Source: Thozetella sp. PMI_491 (taxonomy: Eukaryota; Ascomycota; Sordariomycetes; Chaetosphaeriales; Chaetosphaeriaceae). Taken from it: a stretch of 64,000 bases of DNA. The stretch spans positions 248,001 to 312,000 of the forward strand of contig MU270035.1 of the NCBI GenBank assembly GCA_021432635.1, given 5' to 3'. Both the position numbers and the translations under genes were made by a program. The notes below the pieces were generated by a model, which was given only the letters and a program-made list of their open reading frames with translations, was not told the origin of the DNA and made no database searches. Of this stretch, positions 10,806 through 22,598 are shown piece by piece (the stretch's first letter is position 1; every line of letters begins with the position of its first letter).

Positions 10806-13211
10806 CTAGATGATGCTCTCATATTGGCCCAGCCTTGTCCACTCATAGGTTGACTGGTCTTGGGAGTTATTATCTCGGGCGTCTTTGGGGTCAACGCTGG
10901 AAAGGGGGGTTCCGGGGGAGGAAAGTACTTGCGCAGTGGGTGAAACCTCGACAAGAGAAGAGGTCTTGCGGCATGTGTCCTGGCTGAGAGGAACACGCTC
11001 TGAGGCAGATGATGCTGCTCTATCGAAGGGGTTGCCAATGAGTCCGCCCTGGATAAGCCCTCCTCCTGTCTTTGATTCGGGCTTATTGTGGTTTGGTTTG
11101 GTGGCGTTGGCCATAGGCTGATCACCACCATTTTGCTGGATCTGCTGCTGGATCTGCTGCTGGATCTATGCCACGGAGAAATTTTCAGCTAAAATCCTCT
11201 TGAGTGTCGACATGGCTTGGGTGTAGTGGGACTTACCTCCGCCGGTAGGGAAATTCCTGCCGTCTTGAGTTCATCTTCCAGCTGATACTGGGCCAGACTT
11301 TCCCAGTATTCTTTGGGCTATTCACCTCATCGGGCGATTAGTAGGAGTTGGCGGGGGATAAATTAGGCCACTTACAAGGTCCATCGGAACTCCCGACTTT
11401 CTCATGATCTCTTCCTCTTCGTTGAACTCCCGAAAAAGCTCCTGCTGAGACTTGCAAACTGTTTTGATGTTCTCAGGTATGATTGGCAAGCCATAAGCCT
11501 TGCACTTCAGAACGTACGCCAAACGTGACTGTTTCTTGATGAACCGGTAACACGATATGATCTTTCCATCTGCCTCTCTTGGCGAGGAAGGATTGTCTCC
11601 TCTCGGGGTTTCTACCTTCAGTTTTTGCTCCTTCTCGATGGATTCTGTAATATGAGCGGGCAAGAGCGGCATCGGCCGTATGGCAGGCGCCTTGATACCG
11701 CGATGCTCCCTGTCAAGCTGCGTGAATATGTCAACAATTGTAGGTATGGTATCCGTTCTGATCTGCTTCCTGGCCTCCTTCTCTAACTCGATCCGGAACT
11801 GGTATGCTCTGTTGCGGTCCGCATCCCCAAGAGCTTGCTCTAGAGACACATCCCAAAGCCGATGCCGATGGGAGTACCTAAACTCAGTACTATAACGACC
11901 GACCGGTAGAGGCCTAACGGGGATTTCCCTTTGTTCTCCGAACCGTTCGTAGATTTCGGAGGCTGTGAGCTTGTACTTATGGATTTCGCCGCTGCGGAGC
12001 CCAAATAACTGGAGGAGACTGGGACGTGGTCTGTTTAAGCCACTGAAAAGATCCACTTCCATGCCAGTGCTGGAAACAACACCAGGGCGCTCTTCCACTG
12101 GACGTAGGGGAGAGTCCTGAACATACGCAGTCATATCGAGCATGGGAGAATCGCAGGGGTCGGTTCCGAAGTCCACCTTCAGATCGCGTAGAGGGTGATG
12201 GAACTTCACTAGCTCCCACTCGACATAGTTTCTTAAATTGATTGCGTCCCGAATGTTGTACGTAAGGAGATGTAAGCGGTGAGTTATCAGCTTATTGATT
12301 TCCCGCTCGCGGACCTGGGCTCCTGGGGAGCCGCCATTCGGCCGACCGCGGAAGGAGTTCGTCAAATTAAGAACGGCGAGGGCATTGTCGGTGAGAGATT
12401 CCGGTATCATACGCTCGGCGTATACTTCGTCAAAGAAGACCGAAGGCTTCTTCCAGAATTTGGAAGCGACGTGTTTTAGAAACCCTTTGAAATACTTCGT
12501 CTTCAGTCCATCCAAAACTAGATGCCGCGAAGGATGCACGCCTCCAGAGTGAGGAAAGGTATTGGACTTCATAGGAAAAGTTGGACTGTTAATCATGTTC
12601 ACAGAACCGAAGCCCATGGTATCCAAAACCACTGGCCATGGCGTATCATTGGCAAGCATACTCAGCTGTTCGAGGAATTTGACCGCTCCGCCGGTACTGG
12701 TGAAGAAGATAAGGACTCCCTGGCGACCTGATCCCCATGGAGGGGTGTCGACTATCATAGCTCGCTCAATGGAGCCTCCTCGGACTCGTGCGAGGACCTG
12801 ACTGAGCCTTGACTCATAGTTGTCGTTGGCTGAGAATATCTGGTTGATGAGGACGGCCCTACGATAATTATCGGGGTTGTCGCCGCGGATGCTGTTCAAA
12901 GTACCGGAGGGCCCATGTTGAATGCCTGGGGCAAAGCTGATACCATGTGTAATAGCATCGGTGGAGGTGATTCCCCCACGCAAGTGTGGGATGGAGCAGT
13001 CCCTGAGCAAGAAAACCGAAACCGGCTGCGGCTCAGAGAGGTCAATCAGGTCAGAATTGGCACTACTAGCAAGATCGATCAGATCCTCCGTGTCGCCAAT
13101 ATCAAAATGGTCAGCCAAGTTGGTTCTATTATCGAGCTCGGCGAGAGTAGAGATGATAGAATGCGCCGCCATGCTACCAATAAGGCTAGCAGACATGGTT
13201 GCTGCTGCCAT
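10806..13211 (-). CDS. Unrecognised conserved-looking fungal protein, 758 aa
   Basis: A three-exon gene: exon 1 13211-11376, exon 2 11317-11237 (27 codons), exon 3 11165-10806, with introns of 58 and 71 nt, all phase 0 with good GTAAGT donors. I do not recognise a named family. The segment VRGGSIERAMIVDTPP...GVLIFFTSTGGAVKFLEQL (about 145-185) has the strand-helix pattern of an RRM-like fold, which is inference only. The middle and C-terminal parts are rich in charged helices. Exon 2 encodes PKEYWESLAQYQLEDEL, and exon 3 opens with a repeated IQQQ. The tail is polar and Asn/Ser/Pro-rich, so probably disordered. No signal peptide or membrane segment is seen, suggesting a nuclear or cytosolic location. 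Codon use is less GC-rich than in its neighbours. Confidence 0.8.
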
Positions 13212-15786
13212 GAAACTTGAAAGAGAATTTAAAGACCAATCAAAGCTACCGAGCCGCCGAGTTGAACTTATGGAGAGCTGAAGTTGAGGGAATCGCTCAG
13301 CTAAGGCAAGGGAATGCGCTCTGTGGGATGAAGCTGGTAGTTGTGACCAGATATTTCAGTGAAAGTTGTGGAGCAGATCAGGCATAATTAGCAACTCCCC
13401 TCAAGCTAGTGAGTGGTGCGTTGATTAGGGACAGGCTATGATGCCTCTCGGTTTTTACGAGAAGGGTTCCAGGAAGTGATAGGATTGGGTACGTATCGTA
13501 GTGCTTTCTCTCGAGCGAGACACTGTAGAGCATAGTGTTGATATGCGAAAAGGAGAGGACGAGGATTCGGGCACAGTTGAGGAAGAATTCCCTTAATGTT
13601 CTCCCATATGCTAAGATTTTCCGACCGAAATAGCGGACAGAAAAAGACGTAGACTGAAGAAGGGAATAGAGCGGTTGGAAAGCGCTCAACAATCATGGTT
13701 GTGAATAAACCCCTTCAAAGCTCTACCTTTGGCTGTTTGTGAGGAACCTTCAAGGGCAAGTGGTAAATTAGATAAGCTTCAGAAGCATGCCAGTTGAAAT
13801 ATAAGTTGGTCTGGCTAGAGAGGATGCATCATCTTGAGAAATTGTCAGGTCAACATGATCTTGTTGCTACGGCTCAGCTGTGGAGCCGAGAGTACATCAA
13901 TAATGAGCTCGGAGCATAAAGCAGCAGTACTTCTCAGGAACTCGATTCCTTTGCCAAAGCCTTTTAGTTTCATTTCTCTATGAATCGACGTAGAAAATAA
14001 GGTGTGGCTAATGTAGGGTGCTCCGAGGCATCGATATCTGATACGTTGGAGTCGACATGCCTTTCAGTTTACTAGAGCTCAGGATGGTGGATCCGGCTTC
14101 TGAGAGCCGTGCACCTGTGCAAAGTATTCTGAAAATACATAATGTTATCATTTAGAGCGAGGGGTTATTTTGCAAGGATTCATAAGGTCGGCCTACCCAT
14201 CCCTGAGAGAAATAAACAAATGCGCCATGTGGTTTACGGGTATAGCTACCCTCAACGCCTCCTTCGACGTCTCTAAGGGCTAGGGAAGGAAACTCGGGAA
14301 AAGTCTATGTTTCCTGATAGAAAACCTCTAGGGTTGGCTGGCTCTACCGCGTGTTCTGCTGGTGCGCAAGACCGCCACGTACTCGTAGCGTGGCGGGCAA
14401 AGTGCGGGAAAGGGACATCCCGCAATGGGTCGTTTCCCAGCCTACGATCGCGATCGAGGCAGCAAGTTCTTCTACTGGGCCAAAGCCGGGCCAGCTTGCG
14501 CCGCAATCGCAGAGATGCCTGTGCAGGGATGACGAATCATGATGGCCACTCTGTGTTCCCAAAGACGGGACGCAGCTTCTGGGCTTGCTGGCTCTGCAGG
14601 CCTCGAAAGTCTCTGATGTCATTAAGCATGAGAAGAGGAGCGGGTTGGCGCTGGGCGGTGACCAGCAGAGCGCTAGGGCCGACCGGGGCAGGCATCGGCG
14701 ACTCGAAACAGCATTGGTGCCTGCGCGTCCATCCGAGCCGGCGGGCCAGACAAGAGCCGGCAGACGGTCTAGCAGTGCATGAAATTGAAGCCATCGTGAT
14801 GAAAGTCTGGGCTATTTTGACCAGGGCAAGGGAACTGAGGGCCCGTGTCTTCCCTTCGCTTTTTTTGGCGACGGCTGGGAACGGAGCTGGTCCACCGAGC
14901 CCTGGCCCTGGCTTGTGGGCTTACTGATATCATCACTCATAGTCGGTTTTTTGGGGCCATTGCAAGTCCTGCATCCCTGGCAGAAATCGCTCCTGGGTCC
15001 CGGCTCTATAGTCTCTGGTTTTATCTTTTGCCCACCGAATATGTGCAGACGAATCAAGTGTGATGCGGTGAGCAATTTTGTACTCCTCCGGCTTGGAACC
15101 TTGGCAGCATCTGCGAGTGATGATGGAGGGGGGAGGGGGGGGAGCTCCTCCTTGGTCTTTTAACAAAGAGAGAAAGAGCAAGTAGGACGTCAGACCTGTC
15201 CCTCGTTCCTACCTTCCCTGTCGTGTCCCACCACAGCCCGGATCCTCCCTACTGTAGTATTAGCTGACCGCCCAGGAGAGGAAAGCTGGAGCTCTTCCTC
15301 CATTATGGCAATGCTCTCCTCTTCCTGCAATTGGGCCCACCGCGCGCCGTCTTATGTCAGTGTAGCTGTGCTGTGCTAGGGTGAGGCACCTTAGCTTCTT
15401 GCAATCGCAGTAGCTCCTACCCCGCCAGCCACGATCTCGAGTCCCAGCCCAGTCCCATCTTATTAAACCATCACCTCAGCCCGTCAGCGACCGCCCTGTT
15501 GTTCCACTTCTGGTCTCGCAATTGTTCTCCCCATGTGCAGTCTCGATAGATAGGAAGCTGCTGCCACTCCTTCCGCTCCTATAACAATCCCCCTCCCTCA
15601 CCAGGCTCTCGGCCGTACCGGCCTGCCCGTTGCTCGTTTCTACTGCAGCTCCGGCGCTCGAAGTGGGGGAGTAGAGAGCTTTGATCCCGGCAGCTCCGAC
15701 AATCTCCAGTTTTCCGCGACGTGGGGCAGCCGAGCTCCTGCTCATCCAGACAGCGGGGGAGCTTCCCCCCTTTCCCTTCTCTCAGC
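13212..15786. other. intergenic, divergent between unrecognised gene and GDB1
   Basis: About 2.6 kb holding two promoters and leaders. It contains a G-rich run at about 15125-15143 and pyrimidine-rich sequence just before the GDB1 start. Open frames of up to about 200 codons near 14.3-14.9 kb overlap on both strands and have no recognisable motifs, so I do not call them genes. Confidence 0.5.
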
Positions 15787-18700
15787 ATGGTACCCAAAAC
15801 CATGGTTTCCAACGAGGTCTACCTGCTGCCCCTCAACGACGATGGCTCGCCCCAGGTGCCTGGCGAGTACATCTACCTTGCGCCCAAGTCGCAGGACCCT
15901 TTGACGATTCGCTTTGCGATCGAAGGCACCTCGAGCATCTGCCGTCATGGCAGCTTGTGGGTCAACATCCCCGAGCAGGGCGCTGAGTTTCGACGAGACA
16001 AGTTCCGGGAGTTCAAGTACGGTGCCCCGCCATGCGCCGGTCGAGCGATTGACCTCAGAATGCTGACCCCGACGCACCTAGGCTTGTCCCCGACTTCAAC
16101 CGCACCATCGAGATCTCGATCCCCATCCAACACGCCGGCGCTTACGCCTTCTACACCACCTACACCGCCCTGCCGGATCTGACCAAAGATATCCACGCCA
16201 GCGACGTCCCCAAGCTCGAGAAGAAAAAGACTCAGCTGTACTATATCGATGTTGCGCCGCGCCTCGTGCTCGATGGCCGGCCGCTGCCGCTGCCCGCCTT
16301 GTCCGTCTTTTCCATCATTAGCAAGTTCATGGGCAAGTACCCCAATGACTGGGAGCGCCACCTCCGCGGCATCAGTGCGCGGGGCTATAACATGATTCAC
16401 TTCACCCCCCTGCAGGTGCGCGGGGCGTCGAACTCTCCCTACAGCCTGTACGACCAGCTCGGCTGGGATCCCAATTGCTTCCCGGAAGGCGAGAAGGACG
16501 TCCAGAAGCTAGTCCAGAGCCTTGAGAAGAACCACTCGATGTTGAGTCTGACAGACATCGTGCTGAACCACACGGCGCACAACAGCGCCTGGCTACTGGA
16601 GCATCCCGAAGCGGGATACAACTTGACCACTGCCCCTTGGCTGGAGTCGGCCTATCTCTTAGATACGAAGCTCCTGGAGCTGGGCTTTAACCTAGAGAAG
16701 CTAGGGCTCCCGACCGAGCTGACCTCCACAGACGACCTGATGAAAATCATGGATGCCATCAAGACGCAAGTCCTAGCAGAGATCCGGCTGTGGGAGTACT
16801 ATGTCCTGAACGTAGACCGCGACGCAGATGCCGCGGTCGAAGCCTGGGTTGTCGGTAAAGGCGACACAGTCTCCACCGAGGGCGTGAAGGGCGCGAGCCT
16901 AGAGGACCAAGTCAAGTTCGTCGTGGACAAGGGAACGAAGGGCAATGATCGGCTTGGGGAGCGATTTCGCCGGAAGATCGACCCTAACGTCGGCGCAGCC
17001 TTCATCACTGCCTTCCTCGGCAAGTACAACAGCGACGCAGACCAGCCGGCCGCCCACAAGACAATGACCGACATCCTTGACGTCATCAACGTGCGTTTCT
17101 ACAAGGAATACGACGAGGAGGTGGCCGAGATTCTACAGCAGCTCTTCAATCGCATCAAGTATGTCCGTCTGGACGAGCATGGCCCCAGGCAGGGGCCGAT
17201 CAACCAAGAGAATCCCCTGATCGAAACGTACTTCACGCGTCTTCCCATGAACGAGAAGACGTCCAAGCACAAGAAAGAGGACCTCGTCCTAGTCAACAAC
17301 GGGTGGGTATGGGGAGGAAATGCGTTGGTCGACAACGCGGGCCCGCAATCGCGAGTCTACCTCCGCCGCGAGGTCATCGTTTGGGGCGATTGCACCAAGC
17401 TTCGGTATGGTGACCGACCGGAGGATAGCCCATGGTTATGGGATCACATGACCAAGTACGCTCGCATGCTAGCGAAGTACTTTGCCGGCTTCCGCATTGA
17501 CAACTGTCACTCGACTCCATTGCACGTTGCCGAGCATATTCTCGATGAGGCCCGTCGTGTGCGGCCCGACCTTTATGTCGTTGCGGAGCTGTTCACGGGC
17601 TCCGAAGAGATGGACTACGTCTTCGTGAAGCGACTCGGTCTGTCTTCCCTCATCCGCGAAGCCATGCAGGCTTGGAGCACCGCCGAACTCAGCCGACTGG
17701 TGCACCGACACGGTGGGCGGCCTATTGGCAGCTTCGAGGTCGACGAGGTGTCCAAGGCTGAACCACGAAGCCCGACGCGCGAGAACGGCGAGATGTGGAA
17801 CGGCAGCGAGGTTGCCACGCGCGAGATCATCCGCCGCATCAAGGCTGTGCCCGTTCAGGCTCTATTCATGGACTGCACTCACGACAACGAGGTGCCAGCC
17901 CAGAAGCGTGATGCCCGGGACACCCTCCCCAATGCGGCCCTCGTCAATATGTGCTCGAGCGCGACTGGCAGCGTGATGGGTTATGACGAAATATACCCTA
18001 AGCTGGTCGACTTGGTGGGTGAGACGCGCATGTATACATCGGAGTCGTCCAAGAACCCTCCGACCGTTGGAGGGGGGAAGAACGGCATTGGAGGGATCAA
18101 GAAGCTGCTGAATCAGATCCATACTCTCATGGGCAAGGATGGCTACGACGAGACGCACATTCACCACGAAGACCAATACATCACCGTCCACCGTGTGCAT
18201 CCAGAATCACGGAAGGGCTACTTCCTCATTGCGCACACCGCTTTCCCCGGCTATGGCAACGGAAATGGCGCTTTCAATCCTGTGCATTTGACAGGCACTA
18301 AGGCCCAGCACCTCGGTAGCTGGATGCTTGAGGTCGACGTCGGCGAAGAAGCTAAGAAAGAGGTACTCGAAGACAAAAAGCTCTTGCGTGGGCTTCCCAG
18401 CCGCGTGATCGATCTGCCCGGCATCCGCATGGAAGTCAAGGCAGACGAAACCGTCATTTCCGTCCGTGACCGGTTCCCCCCCGGAAGCATTGCGCTGTTC
18501 GAGACCTGGATCCCCGCCGCGGAACACTCAGCGGGTCTCGACACGTTTGTGACGTCGGGTGCTAAGGAAGCAGTGGCCGAACTGGACTTGGTCGACCTTA
18601 ACTTCTTGCTGTACAAGTGCGAGGCTGAGGAGCGCGACTGGAGTGACGGCAAAGACGGCACTTATGATATACCCGGATACGGGAAGATTGTCTACGCCGG

Positions 18701-20609
18701 TCTCCAGGGCTGGTGGAGCATCCTGAAGGACGTCATCCAAGACAACAACCTCGCTCATCCGCTGTGCCAGAATCTGCGCGACGGTCAATGGGCACTGGAC
18801 TATACCATCGGCAGACTAGAGCGGGCGTCCAAGACTGAGCTCTACGGCCGCTTGGAAAAGCCGACAGTTTGGCTCAAAGAGCGGTTCGATGCCATCCGCA
18901 GCATTCCAAGCTTCCTGCTCCCGCGTTACTTCGCTCTTGTTCTACGAACTATTTACCTGGCAGCCTCGGACCGAGGTGTTGAGCTTATGAGCAAGCACAT
19001 CCGCCAAGGGCAGTGGTTCCAGCAAAGTCTCGCCATGGTCAACGTACAGCAGACCGGCCTGGTTAAGTCTGCTTCGCTGTATCCCAACCGGCTTGTGCCA
19101 TCCCTCGCAGCTGGCCTTCCGCACTTCGCTGTCGAGTGGGCTCGCTGTTGGGGGCGTGATGTTTTCATCTCGCTGCGGGGACTGTACCTGGGAACGGGCC
19201 GGTTTGTCGAGGCCAAAGAGCATATTCTCGCCTTCGCTAGTGTGCTGAAACATGGCATGATACCCAACCTGCTCGGCAGCGGCAAGACGCCACGGTACAA
19301 TGCGCGCGACTCTATCTGGTTCTTCCTGCAGTGCATCCAAGACTACACTCGCATCGCTCCCGATGGACTTGCCATTCTGGACGACAAGGTCAAGCGACGC
19401 TTCCTGCCGTACGATGACACGTGGTTCCCAAGCGATGACGAACGTGCGTATAGCAAGGAGAGCTCGGTCCGCGAAGTGATCCAAGAAGCACTCCAGCGTC
19501 ATGCCACCGGTATGAAGTTCCGTGAGGCGAACGCTGGCCCCGGCCTGGACATGCAAATGAGCGATGCAGGCTTCAACATCGAGGTCAAGGTAGACTGGAG
19601 CAACGGCCTCATTTTCGGCGGTAATCAGCACAACTGCGGGACCTGGATGGACAAAATGGGCGAGAGCGAGAAGGCGGGTAGCAAGGGTGTACCGGGCACC
19701 CCTCGGGACGGCGCAGCCGTGGAGATCAGTGGCCTCCTGTACAGCACTGTGAAGTGGCTTGCTGCTCTCAATAGCAACGGCAAGTATGAGCACGCCGGAG
19801 TCAAGAAGTCAGACGGCTCCGAGATCTCGTATGCCGACTGGGCGGCACTCGTGAAGGACAACTTTGAGCGCTGCTACTTCGTCCCGCTCACAGCCGCGGA
19901 AGACTCTAAATACGACGTCAACCCGGCTGTAGTCAACCGGCGCGGTATCTACAAGGACCTGTACAAGTCTGGGAAAGAGTACGAGGATTACCAACTTCGC
20001 CCTAACTTCCCCATTGCTATGACGGTCGCCCCAGACCTCTTCGACCCCTCGCACGCTATGCACGCCCTCTGCGTGGCCGACTCGGTCCTGCGTGGGCCAA
20101 CAGGCATGGCAACGCTCGACCCGGCGGACCTCAATTACAGACCATATTATCGCAACAGCGAGGATAGCACCGACTTTTCCACTTCGAAAGGAAGGAACTA
20201 TCACCAGGGCCCGGAATGGCTTTGGCCGACGGGATTCTTCCTCCGAGCATTGCTCAAGTTTGATCTCGCACGCCGAAAGGAGGACGACGCAGAGGGCCGC
20301 ACTGAGGCCTTCCAGCAGGTCACGAGGCGGCTGATCGGCTGCAAACAAATGATCCAGCAGAGCGTATGGGCAGGGCTGACGGAGCTGACCAACAAGAACG
20401 GTGAAGAGTGTGCGGACTCGGTAAGTCTTAGCTACAATGCAACTTCCCTGGTCCAAGGGCGTCCCGTACTAACTATACTGCGTTCACAGTCGCCCACGCA
20501 GGCCTGGTCTGCCGGCTGCCTGATCGACCTATACATGGATGCCGCCGAAGAACAGGCCAAGACTGGCGCCGGGCACGCTGGCGAAAGTCAAACATTGCCG
20601 CTGAGATGA
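15787..20609 (+). CDS. GDB1: Glycogen debranching enzyme (4-alpha-glucanotransferase / amylo-1,6-glucosidase)
   Basis: A bifunctional cytosolic enzyme that moves maltotriosyl units from glycogen branches and then hydrolyses the remaining alpha-1,6 glucose. Exons are 15787-16016, 16082-20420 and 20490-20609 (introns 65 and 69 nt); the product is 1,562 aa, close to other fungal enzymes. Splicing restores FREFK-LVPDFNRTIEI at the first junction and ECADS-SPTQAWSAGCL at the second. The GH13-like half has the nucleophile Asp in GFRIDNCHSTP, the acid/base Glu in VVAELFTGS and the third acid in MDCTHDNEVP. The GH133-like glucosidase half has WGRDVFISLRG and GGNQHNCGTWMDKMGES. All expected catalytic motifs are present. 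A second in-frame ATG at 15802 is an alternative start. The second intron is a multiple of three and has no in-frame stop, so retention would insert 23 residues. Confidence 0.96.
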
Positions 20610-21772
20610 GCAAAGTGACTGCCGAGGAGGCTAAGGTGGTATGTAAAATGGACCAACGGGTGGGCGCACCGCGAAGAAGGCCTCAGATAGGGCCTATGGA
20701 ACATATATATGCCTATGACCACAAGCAATGGGATGGGCAAGGACCGGAAGCAGCGCTCGGATTTGGCCCTAAGGGATGAGCTTGGGGGCAGCGTAATGAG
20801 AATGCATCTCGCAACCGTAGTTAGCATACCCCCTTTGATTGAAACGCACGTCATGATTGTGAACAGAATAGCCTAGTTACCACCGAGTGTGGGGTCCTCC
20901 GGCTCCTCATACCCTCTGCCTGTGATTAATTTGTTCGGTACGTCGACTTTAAACCAAACTAGACAGCGCTTTTAGGACCATGTAAATAGTGCTCACAGCT
21001 TGCACGGTGCTCCAAAAGATCCGCATGAGGGCGAAACACTTCCGGATCAGTACCAAATTGCAGATTACTTTCAGCCGTGCGGCCAGGGAAGGATCATATC
21101 ATGATAATAATAATGATGACGCCATCTATGAAAACACGAATATAGCAGAGAGCGAGGGGTAAGTACAGAGTGAAGTCAGTGCCCCTATTCAGTCAACACG
21201 CCCATCATCCCTATCCACTGTGCCAGCATGAATTCCCTACAAGCCAATGGTGCCGCCTCCTCGTGATCTCAATGCCTCATCCGCTCGGGTAAAGTGGGTT
21301 TCCCCGATGCGAGATGCGCAGCCGTCAGTTAGTTGGACGTAGGTGACTCTCTTTACACCCGTTGTCCACCATTCTACATGGCCGCCCCATCTAGCCCTTG
21401 TTTCCAACCCTGCCGATTCCCCTCGCCATGAAAGCTGGGGCCACCAGCCAAGTCCGTCTTGACTCCTGCACTCCAAGACCATCAACCATGGACGGATAAA
21501 AGATGCATGGGACGGGTGAAGAAACGAAAGAAAAAAAAGAAAATGTCGGGAGATCCGAATGTCTTTTGCGACCCGGAGGTCAGGTGCGGTAGGTACAGAG
21601 TGCAGGTATGGTGAAAGAACCTCGGAGGTTCGGGAAAGTAGGTCGGAAATGCAGTGTTGAGCCGGCTAGCCAGCCAGGCCCTTATCCAGACACCCGAAGG
21701 AACGCCAGAGACCGTATTAAATAGTGTAATCGTTTCGTTCTTCCCGGAATCGCTGCCGGCGTCCTAGGGGCA
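20610..21772. other. intergenic, convergent 3' ends
   Basis: A gap of about 1.2 kb between the 3' ends of GDB1 and the membrane protein gene. It includes an AT-rich stretch with an ATAATAATAATG run near 21102-21118. No coding-like frame is seen. Confidence 0.45.
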
Positions 21773-22598
21773 TTATGTCCGTTGGCTGACTGTCCACTTG
21801 TTCCTGGTCTTTGGTTCCTTTTCTTGTTGGCCATACACACCGGCCGAGCTGATGGGGGCCGGCATGAACATGCCAGCGCCGGGCACATGGATGGAGCCTG
21901 CTTGGCTAGCGTTGGGAACAATACGTCCGGATTCTGTCGCGCGGGCTAGGTTCTTCCCGAGGGCGTACTGCCTGTCGCGCTTGGCGAGGTATTTCCTGCG
22001 CCAAATGCAGGCGCCAACCCAGATTCCGGCGATGGCAAGCACCATGATGATGAGAAAGATAACCCATTGGTAGTGGGTAGAGATCCTGCAAGTCTTGTTA
22101 GCATGTCATGTCGAATCCGGACTCAGTTGTCATGATTGGAGCATACCAGGTGCCACCACCGCCACCCGAGCTATTGCCTGTTGATGCTGAGCTAGTGCCC
22201 GTCGACCCGGCGGTGGTTCCTGTGCCTGTCCCGGTAGTCTCGACAGCGGCTTGGCCAATGTTCGCACAAAAGCTCGTGTACCACGACTGAATAGTGGCAA
22301 GTCCCGTGGCGGCGTCCGTGCCTGTGCACTGGTTGTCGCAGACACCCGCAGTTCCAGTCGAAAAGGCCTTCAGGACGGCGTTGTTACAGAAGCAGGAATC
22401 GTAGGAGCTCGCATCGGCGGTGGGTGCGGCAGGAGGGACACAGGCTCCGTTCGCATCGTATAGCGGGCCACAGTTGGCGAAGCACCCCGTGAGGGGGAAG
22501 AGGGTAGTCACAGGCGAGCCAGCTGTATTGTAAGGTTAGGAACTGGGCTGCTAGATCACAGTGAAGGCTAAGCACTGGTGGGGAGGGAACATACCCAT
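21773..22598 (-). CDS. Cys-rich single-pass membrane protein (fungal integral membrane protein)
   Basis: A 230-aa protein from three exons: 22598-22595 (four bases, ATGG), 22522-22147 and 22085-21773; introns are 72 and 61 nt. Splicing gives MAGSPVTTLFPLTGCF and, at the second junction, GGGTW-ISTHYQW. The N-terminal 90 residues carry eight Cys (TGCFANCGPLY, CFCNN, CDNQC, SFC), probably disulfide-bonded outside the cell. A Gly/Ser/Thr-rich stalk follows (about 95-125). One strong membrane segment, QWVIFLIIMVLAIAGIWVGA (about 131-150), is followed by a basic stop-transfer sequence WRRKYLAKRD and a cytosolic tail. There is no classical cleaved signal peptide. The layout resembles fungal surface sensors or integral membrane proteins of unknown role; I cannot assign a function. 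Confidence 0.8.

Noticed and set aside
14307-14927. 206-codon plus-strand frame
   Set aside because: Arg-rich, no motifs, overlapped by several equally long frames on both strands.
18942-19793. 283-codon minus-strand frame
   Set aside because: It lies wholly antisense to the conserved debranching-enzyme exon and arises from GC-rich codons.
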